A stretch of 64,000 nucleotides of DNA, from contig JAWKNO010000001.1 in the NCBI GenBank assembly GCA_041391665.1, forward strand, positions 2,170,001-2,234,000, given 5' to 3'. The first letter of the stretch is position 1. The number at the start of each line of letters is the position of its first letter. The notes under the pieces are model-generated. The model was not told the DNA's origin. It was given only the letters and a program-made list of their open reading frames with translations, and did no database searches. The stretch comes from Bacteroidia bacterium. GTDB taxonomy: Bacteria; Bacteroidota; Bacteroidia; J057. Made by a program: the position numbers and the translations under genes. Below are positions 1 to 8,229 of the stretch, in pieces.

Positions 1-288
1 GTAAAGGATGTCTGGCGGTTTAATGCGTCAACGGCGATAGAGAAAAATCTTCGTGGAGAAAATCTGCAGATTTACCCCAATCCATCCCAGGGGTATATTC
101 ATTTTGAACTTCCGGCTTCTGTGATTCCTGATCAAATCAATATCTTCAATATGACTGGGGCATCTGTATTTAGTGGTAAGCAGACAGACTCCCGGTTGGA
201 TGTCAGTGCGCTGTCCTCCGGAACGTATTTTCTCTACGTGTCTGACAAATACGGCGAAACCTACAGGGGAAGGTTTGTCAAAGAATAG
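1..288 (+). CDS. C-terminal part of a type IX secreted protein (5' end outside window)
   Basis: Frame 1 is open from the first base to a TAG at 286-288, giving the last 95 residues of a longer protein. The tail has the type A T9SS sorting domain: the IYPNPSQG motif near residue 26 of the visible part, a beta-rich stretch, the SGTYFLYV motif and a final basic GRFVKE. In Bacteroidota such domains direct a protein across the outer membrane and are then removed or anchored. The passenger domain lies outside the window, so its activity cannot be told. Confidence 0.85.
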   Translation, partial: VKDVWRFNASTAIEKNLRGENLQIYPNPSQGYIHFELPASVIPDQINIFNMTGASVFSGKQTDSRLDVSALSSGTYFLYVSDKYGETYRGRFVKE

Positions 289-490
289 TACTTATAAAAA
301 AATCAGCCAAACCAGCCCTTCATTCAGCAGGGCGATGGTAAGTATGACACCGCCAAAAGAGCCAGATCATCGTTGACCTGTCTGCGAATAGAAAATCATA
401 TGGTTACTCCCGAATACTCGTAATTGAACAGCCTTCCTCTAATGCCGAACTTTGAGGAAATCTGTTTGATTATCATAAGCTCGATTTCTC

Positions 491-2650
491 ATGAAAAAGT
501 TCTGGCTGGTTTTCGTTTATAGTATTTGTCTCATTGTGACCCTTTCTGCCCAACCCCAATGGGTACCGGTGAGTCCGTTTGGTGGAGAAATCCGCAGTGT
601 ATGGCAGGTAGGCAGCGATTTGCTCGTCGGCACGGGTGCAGGCATTTACAAAAGTACAGATGGCGGGCTTACATACAAAGAACATTCCCGCGGGATACCT
701 TCCGGTGACATCATTTCACTTTTTGCTTCCGGAAATACTTATTTTGCATGTATCCGCGACAAAGGCATTTACACCAGTACCGATGGCGGCATAACCTGGG
801 CACTTTCGCTTAAAGGCGGCTACCTGCGGCAGGATGGGTTTGGCAGATCCGATATTCAGCAGGTGGGCAATAGCGTATTTGTGCGGGGATACAACGTGGA
901 TAGCCTGTATTTTACCGACAACGGCGGACAAAGCTGGACTTCAAGGAAAATTGACAATAGCTTATTTAACAATACGTATTCCGCGGGAAACAGCCTGTTT
1001 GCTTACAGCTTTAATGCTTTGGGGGCGCAGGCCGGTCTTTACCGTTCCGATAATCAGGGGCAAACCTGGAGCTTAAGCGCTGGCGGAATGCCACCCGGAA
1101 CTTTTATCGCCTCCGTGCTGACCATCAATGATACCCTGTTTGCCTTAAATAAGCACATTTGGCGGTCCGTTGATGGTGGTGCCAATTGGGTGCAAATGAC
1201 TACCGATACCCTTAAAACCCCCACTTACAATAATACCTTCAGTCCGGAATGGTTTACCTATGATGGCACTTATATCTGGGGGCAAAACGGCGGCAACGCA
1301 GATCTTACGCTGGCTCGCTGGAAACAGGGAGATTCGGGCTGGAAGCCGGTTAATAGTGGCCTTAATTCACTGGGGAATACTCATATCATCTATTCGCATG
1401 GAGGAAAAACCTACCTTAGCCGAAAGGAGGGGCTGTATTCTACCAGTCAGGCTGCCGTGAACTGGACTTTGGCACCCCTCACCGGACTGAATGCCATCCC
1501 CGTCAACGATATTTTCGTGGAAAACTCCCTCGCACTTGCAACCAGCGCCCCCCAGTTTCTGACTACCACTGACCCCGGTACACAATGGACGCAGAAAAAC
1601 CCGGTCAATATAATTGATGATCAGCCTTTTTACAGTATCGCAAAAATAGGTGGTAATTATATTTTGGGCGTTAAGGATGTATTTGGAGTACTCGAAACCT
1701 ATGCCTCCACAGACCAGGGAAATACCTGGACAACAGCCAGCAGTAATGTGTATGATATCGCCCCGGCAGCATCATTTTTGGTTAGGGGAGACAGTCTGAT
1801 TATTTACGGTTCGTATGGCGGAACACCGGCTGCGTATATTGCCGGAAATACAGGCCAAAAGATACAAGATATCAGCAGCGGTCTTTTTGGTTGGTCATTT
1901 GATGATGGGGTTCCCTCCATGACCGTACACAAGGGCGATTTGTATTGTGTGATTACAGGTTTTTCCAGTCCATTTACTAAAATCAGGAAATGGAATTTCC
2001 CATCCGGAACATTTTGGGAAACCGTAAAGGAAAAGATTGACAACCAGTTTTTTGGTGCTTACGCCATCTCTTCCTGGAAAGATAAACTTTACCTCGGCAT
2101 GGCCGGCGGAGGCGTGAAAGTATCGGATGACGACGGCGCCTCATGGACTGACTTGAATGGCGGACTTTCAGGTGAGACGCCTAATGCATTTCAACCAGCG
2201 GGAGATTCCCTGGTGATGGCTACCGATGCGGGTGTATTTTTGCTGAAGTCTGGAAATAACACATGGGAAAACCTTTCGGAAAATCTACCGGTAGGCAATA
2301 TCCGCAAAATTCAGGTTTCCCCCTGGTATATCTGGGCTTTGACAGAAAATGGAGGCGTATGGCGTTTGCCCCGCTTTGCAGGGGTGGATGTAGATGAACT
2401 TTCTTCGCTGGAAGTGAATTTTTACCCCAACCCCGCAAAAGATATCCTGACAGTGGAACTGCCCTTCGCGTCATCCGCTACTTTTACACTTTTGGATATC
2501 CAGGGAAAAAGGATCCATCAATGGACATTTTCCGACACGAAAATCACCTTAAATCTGCCTCCTCTGGATGCAGGCGTTTATCTGTTAAAGATCGAGCAGG
2601 GAGGGCGGAGTACCGTGAAGAAAGTCGTCATGGGCGGAAATAACCGATGA
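491..2650 (+). CDS. Secreted BNR/sialidase-like repeat protein with T9SS sorting domain
   Basis: A 719-residue protein with a signal peptide (about residues 1-20, ending LSAQ). The body holds at least seven Asp-box type motifs of the S-x-D-x-G-x-T-W form (for example STDGGLTY, STDGGITW, TDNGGQSW, SDNQGQTW, SVDGGANW), the mark of BNR/YVTN-like beta-propellers. The last 80 or so residues form a T9SS type A sorting domain with FYPNPAKD and VYLLKI. Propellers of this type occur in sialidases, photosystem-assembly-like proteins and cell-surface proteins; no sialidase catalytic set is evident, so a binding or structural surface role is as likely as hydrolysis. The next gene starts about 30 bases later. 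Confidence 0.85.
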   Translation: MKKFWLVFVYSICLIVTLSAQPQWVPVSPFGGEIRSVWQVGSDLLVGTGAGIYKSTDGGLTYKEHSRGIPSGDIISLFASGNTYFACIRDKGIYTSTDGGITWALSLKGGYLRQDGFGRSDIQQVGNSVFVRGYNVDSLYFTDNGGQSWTSRKIDNSLFNNTYSAGNSLFAYSFNALGAQAGLYRSDNQGQTWSLSAGGMPPGTFIASVLTINDTLFALNKHIWRSVDGGANWVQMTTDTLKTPTYNNTFSPEWFTYDGTYIWGQNGGNADLTLARWKQGDSGWKPVNSGLNSLGNTHIIYSHGGKTYLSRKEGLYSTSQAAVNWTLAPLTGLNAIPVNDIFVENSLALATSAPQFLTTTDPGTQWTQKNPVNIIDDQPFYSIAKIGGNYILGVKDVFGVLETYASTDQGNTWTTASSNVYDIAPAASFLVRGDSLIIYGSYGGTPAAYIAGNTGQKIQDISSGLFGWSFDDGVPSMTVHKGDLYCVITGFSSPFTKIRKWNFPSGTFWETVKEKIDNQFFGAYAISSWKDKLYLGMAGGGVKVSDDDGASWTDLNGGLSGETPNAFQPAGDSLVMATDAGVFLLKSGNNTWENLSENLPVGNIRKIQVSPWYIWALTENGGVWRLPRFAGVDVDELSSLEVNFYPNPAKDILTVELPFASSATFTLLDIQGKRIHQWTFSDTKITLNLPPLDAGVYLLKIEQGGRSTVKKVVMGGNNR

Positions 2651-2680
2651 TTTTTGTATCTTGCGACAAAGCAGGATATC

Positions 2681-3268
2681 ATGGGCGAAAAAGCACTGGC
2701 AACCTACGGCATCAAAGAATACCTTAGTTTTGAAAAAGAAGCCGAAACTCGGCATGAGTTTCACAACGGGGAGATTTTTGCCATGGCGGGAGGGACATTT
2801 AATCATGGCCTGATCGGACTTAATATTGGCATGGAACTAAGTCTTTTGAGTAGGAAAGCTGGATGTACAGCCGTAAACGGCGATGTGAAGATCCGGATCG
2901 AAACTTCCAATCGTTTTCTATATCCTGAGGCATCTGTGATCTGTGGGGAGGTTGAATTCAGCAAAGACGATCCGAATGCCATAATCAACCCTGTACTCAT
3001 CGCAGAAGTGCTTTCCGAGTCTTCGGAAGCCTACGACCGGGGCGCAAAATTTATGTACTACCAGCAGATTCCATCTTTCCGGGAATATATCCTTATTTCC
3101 CAGCTTTATCCGGTGGTTAATATTTTTTACAAAAAAGACGATGCGATATGGGAAATGCAGACCATTATAGGTCTGGAGGGGGAGTTTGAGATTCGCACTT
3201 TGGGCGGCATTGTGAAGATGTCAGATCTTTACCGCAATACCCGCGACCTCACCGACCCGTTGGCTTAG
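2681..3268 (+). CDS. Uma2 family PD-(D/E)XK nuclease-fold protein
   Basis: About 195 residues with the Uma2 (DUF820) layout: an N-terminal YLSFEKEAETRHEF segment, then YPEASVICGE, IAEVLSESSEAYDRGAKF and FREYILISQ. In this family an acidic residue after the YP motif, the Glu of the EVLS motif and a downstream Lys form a restriction-like nuclease core. Here the first acidic position is Glu rather than the common Asp. The ATG at 2681 is preferred because AGGA lies a few bases upstream; an in-frame TTG at 2654 would add nine residues. Uma2 proteins are common in cyanobacteria and filamentous Bacteroidota, and their role is not established. Confidence 0.8.
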   Translation: MGEKALATYGIKEYLSFEKEAETRHEFHNGEIFAMAGGTFNHGLIGLNIGMELSLLSRKAGCTAVNGDVKIRIETSNRFLYPEASVICGEVEFSKDDPNAIINPVLIAEVLSESSEAYDRGAKFMYYQQIPSFREYILISQLYPVVNIFYKKDDAIWEMQTIIGLEGEFEIRTLGGIVKMSDLYRNTRDLTDPLA

Positions 3269-3298
3269 CCCCTTATCATTTCCACTATCTATACTACT

Positions 3299-4936
3299 AT
3301 GATTAAGTTTTGTCTTTTGATGGCACTATGCCTTTTCTTTGCTGTTTCCGTTTTTTCCCAGAGAAATAACAACTATTTTCCTGTACAGGTAAAAACAGAA
3401 AACGGAATCATTGAAGGCGATTACGATGTGCAGACAGGTATGCAGTTTTACCGTGGCGTTCCTTTTGCAAAACCACCCGTAGGCGCACTTCGCTGGAAAG
3501 CGCCACAACCTCTGGAAAACTGGGAAGGCGTACTTTCTACCAAAAAATTTGCCCCTAGACCTGTGCAGGGAGTCGTCTTCGGCGATATGAGAAGCCGGTC
3601 AGATGGCCTCAGTGAAGATTGTCTGTACCTCAATATCTGGACTCCCGCCAATCGAAATACCAAAAACCTTCCTGTGCTGGTGTATTTCTTCGGTGGAGGT
3701 TTTGTAGCCGGTGACGGTTCTGAGCCCCGCTATGATGGAGAAAGTATGGCAAAAAAAGGTATTGTAGTTGTTACGGTTAATTACCGGCTCAATATTTTTG
3801 GATTTTTTGCACATCCTGAACTGAGTGCAGAAGCACCTTACAAAGCATCCGGAAACTATGGACTCCTCGATCAGCACGCTGCGCTGCAATGGGTACAGCG
3901 CAATATTGCAGCATTTGGCGGTGATCCTAAAAAAGTGACCATTGCCGGAGAGTCGGCAGGTTCTATTTCTGTGAGTGCACAAATGGCGTCGCCGTTATCC
4001 AGAAATCTGATAGCCGGTGCAATTGGTGAGAGTGGTGCGGGGATTCATCCCACACTTGCTCCGGTACCTTTGGCCGAAGCCGAAAAAACCGGGCTGGAAT
4101 TTGCCCGGAATGCAGGGTATCCGACATTGGCTGAGCTTCGCGCACTAAGCACAAAAGAGGTTTTTGAAATCTATCAGGAGTCCCGGAGGTTTGGTTTTCC
4201 GACAGTGGTCGACGGTTATTTTTATCCCAAAACCATTCCGGCAATTTTTACAGCTAAAGAACAGGCCATGGTGCCGTTGCTGCTGGGATGGAACTCTGCC
4301 GAGATACCGGGAATCGCTTTCACCCAGGGACTTCCATTGACTGAAGAAAACTATGTAAAAAAGGTAAAAGAAGCGTATCCTAAAGAGTTTGAAACTGTAT
4401 TAAAATTGTACCCTCACGGTTCTGAAAAAGAAATTGAATTGTCTGCCACGGCACTTGCTTCGGACGGGTTTATCGCATACAGCACCTGGAAGTGGTTTGA
4501 CTTACATCGGAAAAACAGTGATCAGCCTGTGTATCGGTATTTGTACAGTAAGTTGCGCCCGCCGCTGGCTGATCAGGGGTTTGTTTCAGGCCTTGCAGGA
4601 GGAACCGTAAAAAAGGATGCCGGTACACCTTCGGAGCCAGCCCCGGTCGGCGCGCCTCACGCATGCGAAATCGAATATTGTATGGGGAATTTGCACCTGG
4701 TGTATGAATATGCCTGGACGGAAGATGACTATCAAGTTTCAGAAACTATGATGAGTTACTTTGCCAACTTTATCATTCACGGTAATCCCAACGGAAAAGA
4801 TCTTCCCGACTGGCCGGCAGCTCAAAAAAATGACCCCAACCCCGATGTAATGGTGATTGATGTAAAATCACAGTCCGTAAAAGCCAAAGATGATGCCCGC
4901 TATTTGTTTCTGGATAAAGCTTATGGGAATAATTAA
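3299..4936 (+). CDS. Secreted type B carboxylesterase
   Basis: A 545-residue alpha/beta hydrolase of the carboxylesterase/para-nitrobenzyl esterase family. It has a signal peptide (residues 1-20, ending VFSQ), the EDCLYLN motif at 106-112, an FFGGGF oxyanion-hole motif near 130-135, the nucleophile elbow GESAG with Ser219, and the GAPHACE motif with His454 as the probable catalytic histidine. It should hydrolyse carboxylic esters outside the cytoplasm; the substrate is unknown. It stands alone with short intergenic spaces on both sides. Confidence 0.9.
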   Translation: MIKFCLLMALCLFFAVSVFSQRNNNYFPVQVKTENGIIEGDYDVQTGMQFYRGVPFAKPPVGALRWKAPQPLENWEGVLSTKKFAPRPVQGVVFGDMRSRSDGLSEDCLYLNIWTPANRNTKNLPVLVYFFGGGFVAGDGSEPRYDGESMAKKGIVVVTVNYRLNIFGFFAHPELSAEAPYKASGNYGLLDQHAALQWVQRNIAAFGGDPKKVTIAGESAGSISVSAQMASPLSRNLIAGAIGESGAGIHPTLAPVPLAEAEKTGLEFARNAGYPTLAELRALSTKEVFEIYQESRRFGFPTVVDGYFYPKTIPAIFTAKEQAMVPLLLGWNSAEIPGIAFTQGLPLTEENYVKKVKEAYPKEFETVLKLYPHGSEKEIELSATALASDGFIAYSTWKWFDLHRKNSDQPVYRYLYSKLRPPLADQGFVSGLAGGTVKKDAGTPSEPAPVGAPHACEIEYCMGNLHLVYEYAWTEDDYQVSETMMSYFANFIIHGNPNGKDLPDWPAAQKNDPNPDVMVIDVKSQSVKAKDDARYLFLDKAYGNN

Positions 4937-5033
4937 CCCTATGTAATTGTAGCAAGAACCTTACGTTCACGAACATTCGGGATTGATTGTGAATGGCGTT
5001 TCGCTTAGTATTGAAACTCTCATGGGAAACGAT

Positions 5034-5678
5034 ATGTCCAAAATTCGGGTGGCTGCTTTTGACGATCATCCTGCTGTACGGCAGATGCTGGAATTGCTCA
5101 TAGATGCGCAAGAGGATATGTTATGTGTTGCCGTATGGCCAGATACCCGCGAACTGATGGCCCGGGTGGAAAAAGCCGCAGCCCATGTGATTGTCATGGA
5201 TATATCTATGCCCGTTATGGACGGAATCGAAGCTGTCAGGCATATCAAAGCAAAATTTCCGGCTCAGCGTATTCTGATGCAAACAGTTTTTGAAGATGAG
5301 GAAAGAATCTTTGAAGCGATCTATGCAGGCGCTTCGGGATATATCCTGAAAAACTCCGGCAACGATGCGATTATCCAGGCAATTCGCGACGTACATGCCG
5401 GAGGTTCACCCATGACCCCGAGCGTAGCTGCGCGGGTGTTGGAAAAATTCAGGGTGACCAAACCCGAAACCCCCGATACCGAAGACTATCAGCTCTCTTC
5501 CCGTGAAAAAGAAGTGCTTGCCCTGCTTGTGGAAGGCCTTAGTTACAAAATGATTGCCGGTAAACTGGAAATCAGTTTTCACACCGTCGATGCCCATATC
5601 CGCAAAATCTATGAAAAACTTCACGTCAGAAGCATGGGCGAAGCCGTGAGCAAGGCTATCAGGAAGAAGATTGTGTAG
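5034..5678 (+). CDS. LuxR/NarL-type response regulator
   Basis: About 214 residues. The N-terminal receiver domain shows the acidic pair FDDHP (Asp10-Asp11), the phosphoacceptor Asp56 in VMDISMP and a later Lys in ILKNSG. The C-terminal part is a GerE/LuxR helix-turn-helix (LSSREKEVLALLVEG, then ISFHTVDAHIRKIYEKL). It should be a DNA-binding output protein activated by phosphorylation. The ATG at 5034 fits the normal start of the receiver domain; an ATG at 5022 and a TTG at 4983 are in frame upstream. No histidine kinase gene is adjacent, so it is an orphan here. Confidence 0.88.
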   Translation: MSKIRVAAFDDHPAVRQMLELLIDAQEDMLCVAVWPDTRELMARVEKAAAHVIVMDISMPVMDGIEAVRHIKAKFPAQRILMQTVFEDEERIFEAIYAGASGYILKNSGNDAIIQAIRDVHAGGSPMTPSVAARVLEKFRVTKPETPDTEDYQLSSREKEVLALLVEGLSYKMIAGKLEISFHTVDAHIRKIYEKLHVRSMGEAVSKAIRKKIV

Positions 5679-5682
5679 GGGG

Positions 5683-6495
5683 TTACCAACTTAGTGCTTC
5701 TGGTGCGGTTGAAAAAAGCTCGTTTAGTTCGGGTATATGATTATGTTGGCGTTTCATTTCTGCCCATACAGTTGGATGAAGTTCTTGCTGGATATTTTGA
5801 ATAAGCTCTGCTGTTTTGCTGGATTGGGCCAGATTTCGCTCGATAATATATTCTCTCAGACGAGCTTTGTAATTCCCATATGCAGATTTTCTAGCCCTGA
5901 CCAAATCATCCCGAATATTAAGTTTTAAAATCTGGATAGTATAATAGGCTCTTTGGTATGCTTCGGATTCCTCATCCTCCTCTATTTCAGTGAACATAAA
6001 AGAATCGTTGATATCAAGAAAAAGAAAATCCAATGGGTTTTCGTTGCGAGGATTTATCAAAACAGGATCTCCTATTGGGGGAGGCTGTTTTCTCACTTTC
6101 TTTAAGGAATACTGAGAAGTTAAGTTTAATTGTTCTCTTGATTCTTTTTCGAAAATTGCAAATTTATTGCTTTTGGGTGAGTTACATGGGCCACATGCCA
6201 GCAAAAAATTATTCCATACGAAAGTCTTCTCAGGGAAGATCACTTTTGGGAAGAAATGCTCAATTTCATCGGCATAAGAGTCCTCACAATAATGGCAACG
6301 TCTGGCTCCGGAACACATTGCGGCAAGCTTTTCTTTAACTTCCTCAAAAGGATTGTTTTGCTTGCGATGAGGCCAGATTTGCCTGGCTTTTTCTATTCTA
6401 TCCTCATATAAGGTCAACCTGTCAATTTCAGCCTGGTAGGAAGACAGTGCCTGATTACAAGTTTTAGATAAACTTTGGGGAAATAACCTGGTCAT
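5683..6495 (-). CDS. ptuB: HNH endonuclease, PtuB-like (Septu-type defence candidate)
   Basis: A 270-residue protein with an HNH nuclease core: a Cys pair C67-x2-C70, the DEIEHFFPK motif (Glu79, His80), an Asn in WNNFLLAC (95-96), then C101-x2-C104 followed by Asn105 and a Lys. Two CxxC pairs around the HNH residues are typical of a zinc-stabilised HNH fold as in PtuB/TIGR02646-type proteins. The start codon lies one base after the stop of the upstream ATPase gene (TGATATG), so the two are almost certainly translationally coupled. Septu systems pair exactly such an ATPase (PtuA) with such an HNH nuclease (PtuB). The assignment rests on architecture and motifs, not on a database search. The DNA is visibly richer in A+T than the flanks. 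Confidence 0.75.
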   Translation of the reverse strand: MTRLFPQSLSKTCNQALSSYQAEIDRLTLYEDRIEKARQIWPHRKQNNPFEEVKEKLAAMCSGARRCHYCEDSYADEIEHFFPKVIFPEKTFVWNNFLLACGPCNSPKSNKFAIFEKESREQLNLTSQYSLKKVRKQPPPIGDPVLINPRNENPLDFLFLDINDSFMFTEIEEDEESEAYQRAYYTIQILKLNIRDDLVRARKSAYGNYKARLREYIIERNLAQSSKTAELIQNIQQELHPTVWAEMKRQHNHIPELNELFSTAPEALSW

Positions 6496-6496
6496 A

Positions 6497-7747
6497 TCAG
6501 ACTCCTGTTGGCAATATTTTTCTTAACATCTCAAGCTCTGTCAATTCCTGTTTGGAGAGACTGCCTCTAAAAGATTTTTTATTCAAATCCGCAAGCTTTT
6601 CCCGCATTTGTGTTGATTTAAAAGAACTGGTAATATTTTCTCCGAAAACCTCAGTACCATAGGCATCAAGTATATTACCATAAACAAGCCGCTGAAATTC
6701 TGTGCCTTCAACTTGACCTGAAATATTTTGGGATTCGCTAGCTGCTATCCTCCATATAGAACCAAACTCTGATGCACGACAGATCAACGGACTATGAGTT
6801 GTAACTATAAATTGAATTTTTGGGAAATATTTTATTAGCCAATATCCTATTCTTGTTTGCCAGGTCGGGTGAAGATGTGCATCGACTTCATCAATCAGGA
6901 CAACTCCTTCTAAGGAAATAACTAGGTTGCCATCAGAAGTTTTTTCGAAAAAATCTTCTGTCTTTTTTTCTGGAAAAAAGATGGTCATCTGCCTGATTAA
7001 TTCCAGCATCAGGCTTAATACAGATCTATAACCTTCACTTAACCAGTCTATAGGTACCTTATCGCCCTGAGGAGAAGTGAAAAATACACCTTCTGAAGAT
7101 ATTTCGCTAAGCTTGAAACCATTAGGTAAAAGAGAATCCTGGTTAATAAAATTTTGCAATCTATCAATAAAATCACCGTCTTTTTGTTTTTCAAGTTTGC
7201 GAAATTGAAGCTTACTAAGCCACTCATCTACCATTACATAAGCAACTTCTGATTCAAAAAGTGATATGTGTGCTGCTACCCGGTGATCTACATCAAATAG
7301 TTTGTTGTACTGCGAATTCCCTCCTGTCAATCGCCGGAATGGGCCAAAAGAAGCTGAGAACCACTCATAGGTTCCTCTCCATAATCGACTTTGCTCTCCT
7401 TTAGTTCCACTGAAGAAAACTTCTCCCGCTTCCGAAGAGAAAGTTAATTCCAGCGTTTGTGGTTGTTTCGGAGGTATGTTAGCTTTTTGGGCTTCTTCTG
7501 TACTTGGGATGAGATCAATTTGTATGCTTCCCTTGGTTTGCCCAAGTCTAAGGAAGCGTTTTTCATTATAAAGGAAAGATTTAAACCTTCCCGGACCACA
7601 AAGACAAACAGAAATTGCTCTTAGTATTCCTGTTTTTCCTGTCCCATTGTCTCCAATAATCACGTGCCAACCCGCATATTGTGGAAACTCCAAAGAGAAA
7701 TGATGAATTGATTGGATATTTTCCAGTGTAACATTTTTAATGTACAT
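6497..7747 (-). CDS. ptuA: AAA/ABC-type ATPase, PtuA-like (Septu-type defence candidate)
   Basis: A 416-residue ATPase of the AAA_15/AAA_21 (RecF/SMC/OLD-like) group. Visible motifs are Walker A GDNGTGKT (32-39), an ABC-signature-like LSEGYRS (236-242), Walker B VVLIDEVDA with the following His (282-291), and the H-loop TTHSP with His318. The N-terminus (MYIKNVTLENIQSIHHF) is the usual first strand of this class. No TOPRIM domain is seen, which argues against an OLD nuclease or Gabija GajA. First gene of a two-gene operon with the HNH gene directly downstream. In Septu the ATPase forms a complex with the nuclease and controls it; that role is inferred here. Confidence 0.78.
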   Translation of the reverse strand: MYIKNVTLENIQSIHHFSLEFPQYAGWHVIIGDNGTGKTGILRAISVCLCGPGRFKSFLYNEKRFLRLGQTKGSIQIDLIPSTEEAQKANIPPKQPQTLELTFSSEAGEVFFSGTKGEQSRLWRGTYEWFSASFGPFRRLTGGNSQYNKLFDVDHRVAAHISLFESEVAYVMVDEWLSKLQFRKLEKQKDGDFIDRLQNFINQDSLLPNGFKLSEISSEGVFFTSPQGDKVPIDWLSEGYRSVLSLMLELIRQMTIFFPEKKTEDFFEKTSDGNLVISLEGVVLIDEVDAHLHPTWQTRIGYWLIKYFPKIQFIVTTHSPLICRASEFGSIWRIAASESQNISGQVEGTEFQRLVYGNILDAYGTEVFGENITSSFKSTQMREKLADLNKKSFRGSLSKQELTELEMLRKILPTGV

Positions 7748-7847
7748 GCTATTGAAGTTTAGTATAAGACCTTCCCATCACTAATTATATAGTAAAAATA
7801 CAAAATGTAAACAATTATTTATATAAGCCTTGGCCATCATTATATGT

Positions 7848-7914
7848 GTAGTTTTTATTCCTCATTTGAATTCCAACCTGCATTCTGTAAATTGGGAGTT
7901 TTCGTAAAAACTAC
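7848..7914 (+). promoter_or_regulatory. Inverted repeat in the leader of the Na+ pump operon
   Basis: The 10-base arms gtagttttta (7848-7857) and taaaaactac (7905-7914) are perfect reverse complements separated by 47 bases. The second arm ends two bases before the ATG of the gamma-subunit gene at 7917. If transcribed, the pairing would place the translation start beside a stem. It could also be coincidental in this A/T-rich spacer. No known riboswitch was recognised. Confidence 0.3.
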
Positions 7915-7916
7915 GC

Positions 7917-8186
7917 ATGAACGAAAACATTCAGACAGCAATCGTACTACTGACCGTGGGGATGATTACCATTTTTGTGGTGTTGTCCCTGGTGGTCCTT
8001 TCCGGAAACATACTGATTAGACTGGTAAATCGCTATTTTCCTGAACACGCACCTCCCCCTCAATCTGCCTCTCTTCCTTCAGCCGGTTCTGCCATTCCCC
8101 CCAATACCCTCGCGGCTATCGTTGCTGCGGTGGATATCGTCACTGGCGGTAAAGGAAAAGTTTCTGCTGTAAAAAAAGAAATCTGA
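7917..8186 (+). CDS. oadG: Na+-pumping decarboxylase gamma subunit (OadG family)
   Basis: An 89-residue protein with one N-terminal membrane helix (about residues 7-35, AIVLLTVGMITIFVVLSLVV) followed by a Pro/Ala/Ser-rich linker and a short basic tail. This is the size and layout of the gamma subunit of biotin-dependent sodium-translocating decarboxylases, which joins the alpha and beta subunits at the membrane. The identification depends partly on its position immediately before the alpha and beta genes. Confidence 0.8.
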   Translation: MNENIQTAIVLLTVGMITIFVVLSLVVLSGNILIRLVNRYFPEHAPPPQSASLPSAGSAIPPNTLAAIVAAVDIVTGGKGKVSAVKKEI

Positions 8187-8229
8187 TCATCGCCTATTTT
8201 TTTATACCCTAACCCTTCCCTGAGATATT

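Noticed and set aside
491..2650. True sialidase
   Set aside because: Asp-box repeats are present, but the Arg triad and FRIP-type motif of sialidases were not found.
5683..7747. Retron or Gabija interpretation of the ATPase + HNH pair
   Set aside because: No reverse transcriptase or structured RNA region is next to it, and the ATPase has no TOPRIM domain; Septu fits better.
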